A stretch of 56,114 bases of DNA from JBBIIC01 sp037446725 (GTDB lineage: Bacteria > Actinomycetota > Coriobacteriia > Anaerosomatales > SLCP01). The DNA lies in assembly GCA_037446725.1 (NCBI GenBank), contig JBBIIC010000013.1, positions 1 to 56,114 of the forward strand, written 5' to 3'. Shown here piece after piece: positions 1 through 6,573 of this stretch. Numbering within the stretch: the stretch's first letter is position 1; each line of letters opens with the position of its first letter. The position numbers were made by a program, and so were the translations under genes. The notes below the pieces were generated by a model. That model was not told where the DNA came from, searched no databases, and saw nothing but the letters and a program-made list of their open reading frames with translations.

Positions 1-2585
1 ATCTCGACCTGCTTGATGAGCTCGATCTCGAAGACGATGTCGTCGTTGATCGACTCCTTGTCTGCCTCGGCCCGGCCACGGAACTCGGCGTACAGGTCGA
101 GGTACATGCTGCGGTAGTCCTGCCCCTGTCGCTCGGTGAGCAGCTCGCCACCCGCGAAGTCGTCGAAGGCGGTGAGGATGTTCTGCAGACGCAGGATGGC
201 ACCGAAGATCGCGATGAACTCCTTCTGGGCGCTCTCACCCACGATAGGCACCCCGAGCGGGTACTTCTCGAGCAGCTCATCGACCTTCTCCGCGTACTCG
301 GCGTAGTACTCGGCATACGGCTTGAGCAAGACGATGCCGCACGCCTCCTTGTTGCCGAAAAGCGCGATGGCATCGTTCGTCTGCTGCTCCAGATTGCGGA
401 ACGAGACGATGTTGCCGTAGGTCTTCACCGAGTTGAGGATGCGGTTGGTGCGCGAATACGCTTGGATGAGGCCGTGCATCCGCAGGTTCTTGTCGACGAA
501 GAGCGTGTTGAGTGTCGTGGCATCAAAGCCGGTGAGGAACATGTTCACGACGATGACCAGATCGATCTCGCGGCCCTTCATGCGAAGCGACAGGTCCTTG
601 TAGTAGTTCTGGAACTTGTCTGCCGAGGTGTCGAAGCTCGTGCCGAAGCAGCCGTTGTAGTCACGAATGGCGTCGTCCAGGAAGTCGCGTGAAGACTGGT
701 CGAGCGCGCCGGTCTCGAACCCCTCCTCGTCGAGATAGCCGTCGACCTCCTCGTTGGCGGCGTACGAGTAGATGAGACCCACCTTGAGGCGACGGTCGGG
801 CGTGAGCGCCTCCTGCTGCCTCTTGAACTCGAGGTAGTAGCGCTTGGCCGCCTCGATTGATGCCGTGGCGAAAAGCGCATTGAAACCACGCATTCGCTTG
901 CCGGCAAGCGCGTAGTGCTCGGCGCGCTTGGTCTTCTGGTCGAAGTGCTCGAGCGTGTAGGCGACGACCTGCTCGATCCTCTCAGGCGCCAGAAGCGCCC
1001 GCTCGGTGTCGATTGCGGATACCTGGACATCGGTGATGTGCGTCGGCAGCTTGATGGTGTTCACGTAGTCGATGCGGAAGGGCAGCACGTTCCTGTCTGT
1101 GATGGCATCGACGATCGTGTAGGTATGGAGCTTCTCGCCGAAGGCCTGCTCCGTGGTCTGCAGGCCTGGCCTGCCCGCCCCAGCGTTCTCAGCGAAGATC
1201 GGAGTACCCGTGAAGCCGAAGAGGTTGTAGCGCTTGAACGCCTTCGTGATCGCGGTGTGCATCTCGCCGAACTGCGAGCGGTGGCACTCGTCGAAGATGA
1301 TCACGATGTGCCCCGAGTAGATCACATGCCCCTTGTTGGCTGAGATGAAGTTCGAGAGCTTCTGGATCGTCGTGATGATGATCCGCGCGCTGGGGTCCTC
1401 AAGCTGGCGCTTGAGCACCGCGGTCGATGTGTTGGAGTTGGCAGCACCTTTCTCGAAGCGGTCGTACTCGCGCATGGTCTGGTAGTCGAGGTCCTTGCGG
1501 TCGACGACGAAGAGCACTTTGTCCACGCTCGGGATGTCGGTGGCAAGCTGCGCCGTCTTGAAGCTGGTGAGCGTCTTGCCCGAGCCGGTGGTGTGCCACA
1601 CGTAGCCGCCGGCCGCCAGCGTGCCGAGCTTCCGGTAGTTGGCCGATATCTCGATCTTCTGCAGGATGCGCTCGGTCGCCACGATCTGGTACGGGCGCAT
1701 CACCAGAAGCATGCGGTCTGCCGTGAGCACGCAGTACTTCGTGAGGATGTTCAGCAGCGCATGCTTGGCGAAGAACGTCTTGGCAAAGGCGGTGAGCTCC
1801 TGGATGGGCCGGTTCGTGGCATCCGCCCACCATGAGGTGAACTCGAATGTGTTCGACGTCTTGCGGGTGCGTTTCGAGCCTGCCATTTCGCTCAGGTGCT
1901 GGCGACGGGTGGTGTTCGAGTAGTACTTCGTGAGCGTGCCGTTGCTGATCACGAAGAGCTGCACGTACTCGAAAAGCCCGCAGCCGGCCCAGAAGCTGTC
2001 GCGCTGGTAGCGGTCGATCTGGTTGAACGCTTCGCGGATGTCCACACCTCGGCGCTTGAGCTCGATGTGGACCATCGGCAGGCCGTTCACGAGCACGGTC
2101 ACGTCGTAGCGATTGGAGCGGGCAGCGCCGCCCTCGCCTTCGGCGATCTCGTACTGATTGATGACCTGCAGCCGGTTGTTGTGGATGTTGGTCTTGTCGA
2201 TGAGCGAGACGTTCTTCGTGGAGCCGTCGTCGCGCCGCAAGATCTGGACATGGTCTTCCTGGATGCGCACGGTCTTCTCGATGATGCCTTCGTTGGCGCC
2301 GGCGATCCGCTCGGTGAAGAAGCGCTCCCACTCGGCATCGCTGAATGTGAGGTCGTTTAGTTCCTCAAGCTGAGTGCGCAGGTTCGCAATGAGCTGAGCC
2401 TCGCTCGTGAGCGGCAGGTACTCGTAGGCCTGCGACTCAAGCAGCCGGATGAACTCGCGCTCGAGCGCTGCCTCCGACTGGTAGGCGGCCTCCTCGGTCG
2501 CCTCCGGGAAGTACTCGGCGACGACCGTGCTCTCAGCGCTTACGGCGACGGCGTCGTAGTGGATCCCTCCCCCTATGTCGGTCAT
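1..2585 (-). CDS. hsdR: Type I restriction enzyme R subunit HsdR (3' end cut by window edge)
   Basis: This is the motor and nuclease subunit of a type I restriction-modification complex: it translocates unmethylated DNA with ATP and cuts it. I translated the reverse strand from ATG 2585. About 861 codons are present and the frame is open to base 1, so the C terminus is missing. Visible motifs are a PD-(D/E)xK nuclease block near residues 161-177 (RYDVTVLV followed by IELK), Walker A TTGSGKT near 332-338 and the helicase box DECH near 432. The N-terminal wording closely resembles EcoR124I HsdR, pointing to the type IC family. It starts 4 bases after the GIY-YIG gene stop and is the last gene of the operon that starts at hsdM. 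No frameshift was seen in the part read. Confidence 0.95.
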   Translation of the reverse strand, partial: MTDIGGGIHYDAVAVSAESTVVAEYFPEATEEAAYQSEAALEREFIRLLESQAYEYLPLTSEAQLIANLRTQLEELNDLTFSDAEWERFFTERIAGANEGIIEKTVRIQEDHVQILRRDDGSTKNVSLIDKTNIHNNRLQVINQYEIAEGEGGAARSNRYDVTVLVNGLPMVHIELKRRGVDIREAFNQIDRYQRDSFWAGCGLFEYVQLFVISNGTLTKYYSNTTRRQHLSEMAGSKRTRKTSNTFEFTSWWADATNRPIQELTAFAKTFFAKHALLNILTKYCVLTADRMLLVMRPYQIVATERILQKIEISANYRKLGTLAAGGYVWHTTGSGKTLTSFKTAQLATDIPSVDKVLFVVDRKDLDYQTMREYDRFEKGAANSNTSTAVLKRQLEDPSARIIITTIQKLSNFISANKGHVIYSGHIVIIFDECHRSQFGEMHTAITKAFKRYNLFGFTGTPIFAENAGAGRPGLQTTEQAFGEKLHTYTIVDAITDRNVLPFRIDYVNTIKLPTHITDVQVSAIDTERALLAPERIEQVVAYTLEHFDQKTKRAEHYALAGKRMRGFNALFATASIEAAKRYYLEFKRQQEALTPDRRLKVGLIYSYAANEEVDGYLDEEGFETGALDQSSRDFLDDAIRDYNGCFGTSFDTSADKFQNYYKDLSLRMKGREIDLVIVVNMFLTGFDATTLNTLFVDKNLRMHGLIQAYSRTNRILNSVKTYGNIVSFRNLEQQTNDAIALFGNKEACGIVLLKPYAEYYAEYAEKVDELLEKYPLGVPIVGESAQKEFIAIFGAILRLQNILTAFDDFAGGELLTERQGQDYRSMYLDLYAEFRGRAEADKESINDDIVFEIELIKQVE

Positions 2586-2589
2586 TCGC

Positions 2590-3486
2590 TCACTCAACCC
2601 CGCGGTTCTCCCACTCGCCGTACGAGGTCCCATCATCGCACTTCCACTCGAGACGACCGTTACTGGACCGCCCGAGGGCGACCGCTGCAGCAGTCGACGG
2701 TGAGCTGAACGGGATGTCCCGAGTGAGGATGCCTACATCGCCTCGCAACTCAATCGATCCGTCAGCGACGAGCTTGCGATGCTGCGCCCGATAGGCAGCG
2801 TAGGCGCGCTTGGTGCTCTCCGCTTTGCCGGTGCCCGCCCACACAGCGACTACCTGCGAACCTTCAAGCATGGTGAACTCATCACCGATCTGTTGCGCCT
2901 GAGCGTCGACCCTGTAGTTCGCATTCATGAGCGTGAAGACGGGCGAAGGTGCGGTCGCACTCTCATTCGGCGTGGTCGCAGGCCGGATGCGGATGGCGTT
3001 CACGCCGAGCACGGGCAGCACGATCTGCAGCTGCTCAAGGAACGCCTCCATGTCCGACATCTGCGCCTCTGAGAGCTTCCTGCCCTGCGGATTGTTGCCG
3101 TTAGCCAGCGTCACGCGCGCCGCCTGCTTTGCGAGTTCCACGAGCCGCCACTCCAGATAGCCCCAGTGGCCCTCGGTGAACGAATCGTCTTTAGAGGTGA
3201 TCAGCACCACGCGGTCCCAGAAGTCCTTCTTGGCCGAGTGGTCGCGGAATCGGTTGATGAAGTCCTCGGTACGGCCGATGTAGCAGCGCGTGCCGCCGAG
3301 GGCCTCCTCGTCATCCCCGAGGAGCAGGTAGGCGCCGTTGCGCCTGGCCTCCGGACGCTTGAGCACGTCACCGAGGTCCGAACGCGGTCCGGCGAGCACA
3401 TGACCGGTCCAGCCGGCGATCTCGGCGGTGGTGATCCCGCCCGGGACGCCTTCCACGAGGAAGAGCTCGATGTGCTTGCCGGTCAT
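2590..3486 (-). CDS. GIY-YIG nuclease family protein with C-terminal DUF4357-like domain, inside the R-M operon
   Basis: A 298-residue protein with a GIY-YIG-type core: GAY at about residues 51-53 and CYIGRTEDFINRFRDH at about 68-83, with the Arg and His expected of the fold. The last ~45 residues (GRLEWKCDDGTSYGEWENRG) resemble the DUF4357 module that often accompanies such proteins. The ATG overlaps the hsdS stop by 4 bases (ATGA) and the stop lies 4 bases before hsdR, so it is translationally embedded in the R-M operon. Its activity is unknown. It may be an accessory nuclease or a DNA-binding partner of the type I complex. The family call is firm, the role is inference. Confidence 0.82.
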   Translation of the reverse strand: MTGKHIELFLVEGVPGGITTAEIAGWTGHVLAGPRSDLGDVLKRPEARRNGAYLLLGDDEEALGGTRCYIGRTEDFINRFRDHSAKKDFWDRVVLITSKDDSFTEGHWGYLEWRLVELAKQAARVTLANGNNPQGRKLSEAQMSDMEAFLEQLQIVLPVLGVNAIRIRPATTPNESATAPSPVFTLMNANYRVDAQAQQIGDEFTMLEGSQVVAVWAGTGKAESTKRAYAAYRAQHRKLVADGSIELRGDVGILTRDIPFSSPSTAAAVALGRSSNGRLEWKCDDGTSYGEWENRGVE

Positions 3487-4727
3487 GCCGCCGCCTCCTT
3501 GAAGGTGAGCAACTGGTCGCGGTAGTACTCGTACTGCTTGCGACGCGCGGCGAGCTCCGCCGGGAGACCGACGGAGAGGTCGTTCACGAGCGCGTCAAGC
3601 TTGTCGAGAACGCCGGCAATCCGTCTCTGCTCTCCAACTTCAGGTACGGGGATCCTGACCTTGGCAAGTCGCTGCTTGGACACATTGAAGCGAGTCACGC
3701 CACTGGCCGTCCGGATAAGTTGCCCTCGCATCCCCGCTGAGCGAAACAAGTGCTTCGCAAAATCGGGGTCGAGAAGGCCTGTCTCATTGAGACGGTAGCC
3801 GATGCAGAAGCTATTCAGGTACACGGGTTCAGGCACGTCGGCCGTGATGACCGAGGACATGCCGACTTCCTCCACAGTCTCTGATGATCCCGTGAAGAGA
3901 ACGTCACCGCGCTGAAGCGCACGCTGTCGTTCGGAGGGACCCACGCGAACGCGGTCATCAGCCAACATGTCGGCGGCGATGTTGTTGAACACATTGACGT
4001 AGGAGATGAAGCGGGCGTTGCCGTCGGAGAAGTCCGCCTTCGACTTGCCCGTAAGCCCACCGAATATGGTACCGACCTTACCCATCTGAACCCACCGGAC
4101 CCCCCCCTCAGGGAAGGTCAGGAGCGAGTCGCGGTAGTGGGCATACTGACGCCGCCGGGCTTCCAGCTCCGCTTCCAGCTCCGCTTTCAGCTCCGTGAAC
4201 AAGTCCAGGATGCGCACAATCTCCTGCTGCACCTCGAGTGGCGGAACTGGGAATCTGAATCTCTTGAATCCAGTCATGTCAACGGAGGCGAAGCTCGAGG
4301 TTGTCGTGTTGTTCCGACACCAATCATCCAGAACGAAGCAGTAGTAGAAGACGAACTTCATGTCGAAGCGTGCGGCGAATGCGGCCTTAGGCCAGAGTGC
4401 TGTGAATCTCTGGTTCGACATCGAGGGCACGGTGATCAGCGCGTGCTCACCAATCGTCGCTGAGGTTGCCACAATTATCGAATCCGCTGGGAACAGCCGC
4501 CCGCCCTTAACTGCCGACTCAGGGATGCGCTGGATGGCATCTGCGAGCACTCGGCCGTTCTCCCGGATGTCCTCCATTCGGAACCAGGGCACGGTGCCGT
4601 TCGTCCAGTTCGAGACGTCGGCCTTCGACGGCGTGTATCCGTTTCTAGTCTCGAAGATGTCGCCCAAGGCATGGTACTCCACCCCGCCCGGGCACAGCTC
4701 TGCGATCAGCTCGTCGATCCGGCTCAC
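3483..4727 (-). CDS. hsdS: Type I restriction-modification specificity subunit HsdS
   Basis: A 414-residue DNA-recognition subunit that directs HsdM and HsdR to a bipartite target. Two target-recognition domains are visible (about residues 15-165 and 215-375). Each is followed by a conserved helical spacer that ends alike: RRRQYAHYRDSLLTF near 193-207 and RRKQYEYYRDQLLTF near 394-408. The central spacer contains the repeated tetrapeptide AELE, coded by a 12-bp tandem repeat, as in the TAEL spacer repeats of EcoR124I. The first recognition domain has visibly lower GC than its neighbours, which is common for horizontally exchanged TRDs. It overlaps hsdM by 4 bases upstream and the GIY-YIG gene by 4 bases downstream. 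Confidence 0.95.
   Translation of the reverse strand: MSRIDELIAELCPGGVEYHALGDIFETRNGYTPSKADVSNWTNGTVPWFRMEDIRENGRVLADAIQRIPESAVKGGRLFPADSIIVATSATIGEHALITVPSMSNQRFTALWPKAAFAARFDMKFVFYYCFVLDDWCRNNTTTSSFASVDMTGFKRFRFPVPPLEVQQEIVRILDLFTELKAELEAELEARRRQYAHYRDSLLTFPEGGVRWVQMGKVGTIFGGLTGKSKADFSDGNARFISYVNVFNNIAADMLADDRVRVGPSERQRALQRGDVLFTGSSETVEEVGMSSVITADVPEPVYLNSFCIGYRLNETGLLDPDFAKHLFRSAGMRGQLIRTASGVTRFNVSKQRLAKVRIPVPEVGEQRRIAGVLDKLDALVNDLSVGLPAELAARRKQYEYYRDQLLTFKEAAA
4159..4194 (-). repeat. Three 12-bp tandem repeats in the HsdS central spacer
   Basis: On the plus strand the unit GCTTCCAGCTCC occurs at 4159-4170 and 4171-4182, and GCTTTCAGCTCC (one change) at 4183-4194. On the coding strand this gives three copies of a four-codon unit, reading AELK/AELE-like. 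It sits between the two target-recognition domains at the position where EcoR124I-family HsdS carries TAEL repeats. In that family, gain or loss of one 12-bp unit changes the spacing of the DNA target. Confidence 0.85.
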
Positions 4728-6292
4728 TGCGTCCCCTCCAGGTCCGCCACGATCGCGTCGATCTGCGTCCGCAACTCCGCTTGTCGCACAACGATTTCCG
4801 CGATCTCGGCGTTGAGCGCCGTGATGTCGACCTCTTCGCGCGTGTCCTCCTGCACCACGTAGCTGGAGACCGCGATGTTGTACTCGTTCGCAGCAATCTC
4901 GGCGTTGGGCACCAGCCGCGCGAAGTACTCGGCATCCCCACGCGTCGTGAACGCATCGAGGATGCGCGCCCGGTGCTCCTCGGTGAGCTTGTTCTTGTTG
5001 CCGCTTCGGGCGAACTCGGCGGATGCATCGATGAAGAGCACTGCGTTGTCGCGCTTGGACTTCCTGAGCACGATCACGCAGGTCGCGATGCCGGTGCCAA
5101 AGAACAGGTCCGGCGGAAGCTGAATCACCGTGTCAACGTAGTTGTTGTCGATGAGGTACTTGCGGATCTTGCGCTCAGCGCCGCCGCGGTAGAGCACGCC
5201 TGGGAACTCGACGATGGCCGCCGTGCCGTCCACGGCAAGCCAGCTCAGAATGTGCATCGTGAAGGCGAGGTCCGCCTTGCTCTTGGGGGCGAGCACACCT
5301 GCGGGCGCGAAGCGCGGGTCGTTGATGAGCAGCGGGTTGGCGTCGCCGTCCCACTTGATGGAGTACGGCGGGTTCGAGACGATCGCCTCGAACGGCTCGT
5401 CGTCCCAGTGCGCCGGGTCGATGAGCGTGTCTCCGTGGGCGAGGTCGAACTGCTCGTAGTTCACGTCATGCAGGAACATGTTGATACGCGCGAGGTTGTA
5501 TGTGGTGAGGTTGATCTCCTGCCCGAAGAACCCCTGTCGGACGTTCTCCTTGCCCAGCACCTTGGCGAACTTGAGCAGCAGCGAGCCGGACCCGCACGCC
5601 GGGTCGTACACCTTGTTCACGGAGGTCTTGCCCACAACGGTGATCCGAGCCAGCAGCTCGCTCACCTCTTGTGGAGTGAAGAACTCGCCTCCAGACTTGC
5701 CGGCACTCGACGCGTACATCGTCATCAGGTACTCGTACGCGTCTCCGAACGCGTCGATGGTGTGGTCCTCGAAGCTCCCCAGATCGAGGTCCCCGATGGC
5801 GTCGAGGAGCTTCACGAGCTTGGCGTTGCGCTTGGCCACAGTCGGGCCGAGCTTGCCGCTGTTCACGTCAAGATCATCGAAAAGGCCCTTCAGGTCGTCT
5901 TCGCTGTCTGCGCCCACCGCTGAGCCCTCGATGTTGCGAAAGACCCGCTCGAGCGTCTCATTGAGGTTCTCATCACGCGCCGCGCGCGCTCGCACGTTCG
6001 TGAACAACTCGCTCGGCAGGATGTAGAAGCCCTTCTCGGCCACCGTCTCCCCGCGTCCGAACTCGGCTTCTGAATCCGCAAGCGACGCGAAGTCGAAGTC
6101 GCTACGTCCCGCTGCACGCTCCTGCATGTTGAGGTAGGCTGCGAGGTTCTCGGAGATGAAACGGTAGAACAGCATTCCGAGCACGTAGCTCTTGAAATCC
6201 CAGCCGTCTACGGAGCCACGTAGGTCGTTTGCAATTCGCCAAATCGTCTTGTGCAGCTCTGCGCGCTGGGCTTCCTTTGTGGTTGGTGCCAT
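4724..6292 (-). CDS. hsdM: Type I restriction-modification DNA methyltransferase HsdM
   Basis: A 522-residue N6-adenine methyltransferase subunit. The SAM-binding motif I DPACGSGS is at about residues 230-237 and the catalytic NPPY at about 307-310. The N-terminal helical domain and the block GKSGGEFFTPQEVSELL typical of HsdM are present. The sequence resembles EcoR124I HsdM through most of its length, in agreement with the HsdR and HsdS type IC features. It is the first gene of the operon. The ATG at 6292 lies about 10 bases after a GGGGGGAG stretch. The C-terminal helices overlap hsdS by 4 bases. Confidence 0.97.
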   Translation of the reverse strand: MAPTTKEAQRAELHKTIWRIANDLRGSVDGWDFKSYVLGMLFYRFISENLAAYLNMQERAAGRSDFDFASLADSEAEFGRGETVAEKGFYILPSELFTNVRARAARDENLNETLERVFRNIEGSAVGADSEDDLKGLFDDLDVNSGKLGPTVAKRNAKLVKLLDAIGDLDLGSFEDHTIDAFGDAYEYLMTMYASSAGKSGGEFFTPQEVSELLARITVVGKTSVNKVYDPACGSGSLLLKFAKVLGKENVRQGFFGQEINLTTYNLARINMFLHDVNYEQFDLAHGDTLIDPAHWDDEPFEAIVSNPPYSIKWDGDANPLLINDPRFAPAGVLAPKSKADLAFTMHILSWLAVDGTAAIVEFPGVLYRGGAERKIRKYLIDNNYVDTVIQLPPDLFFGTGIATCVIVLRKSKRDNAVLFIDASAEFARSGNKNKLTEEHRARILDAFTTRGDAEYFARLVPNAEIAANEYNIAVSSYVVQEDTREEVDITALNAEIAEIVVRQAELRTQIDAIVADLEGTQ

Positions 6293-6494
6293 GTCGAGAG
6301 AGCTCCCCCCGGTAACCGATGCAACTACTCATCCCATGGTACTGAAGCGAGCCGCAGATTGCGCCCCACAACCACAGCTTCGCGCTGCTCGGTCGAAACC
6401 AGAAGAACAACCGCCTGTGAGAAGGATGCTAAGAGACGCCTCTGACAAAGCAGAAGAAGCGAGCCTCGTGCCCATGTCCGGCCTGTGTATTCAC

Positions 6495-6568
6495 TGGTCG
6501 CGGGAGCCGGACTTGAACGGACGCCCTCCGGGGTATGATCGACGGCGTGCCCAGTCCGCCACAGCGAC
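6495..6568 (-). pseudogene. Degenerate tRNA-like sequence (possible attachment-site scar)
   Basis: Read on the minus strand, the 3' half looks like a real tRNA: a T-arm with loop TTCAAGT and stems GTCCG/CCGGC (one mismatch), then TCCCGCG and ACCA. The 5' part has GTGGCGGA and a GGCG/CGCC D-stem-like pairing, resembling tRNA-Leu or Ser D-arms. The acceptor strands do not pair well in register with ACCA, and no proper anticodon stem can be drawn. It is therefore more likely a remnant than a working tRNA. It lies between hsdM and the sortase gene. Its sequence does not match the 3' end of tRNA-Glu at 15151-15226. Confidence 0.35.
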
Positions 6569-6573
6569 GGGGA

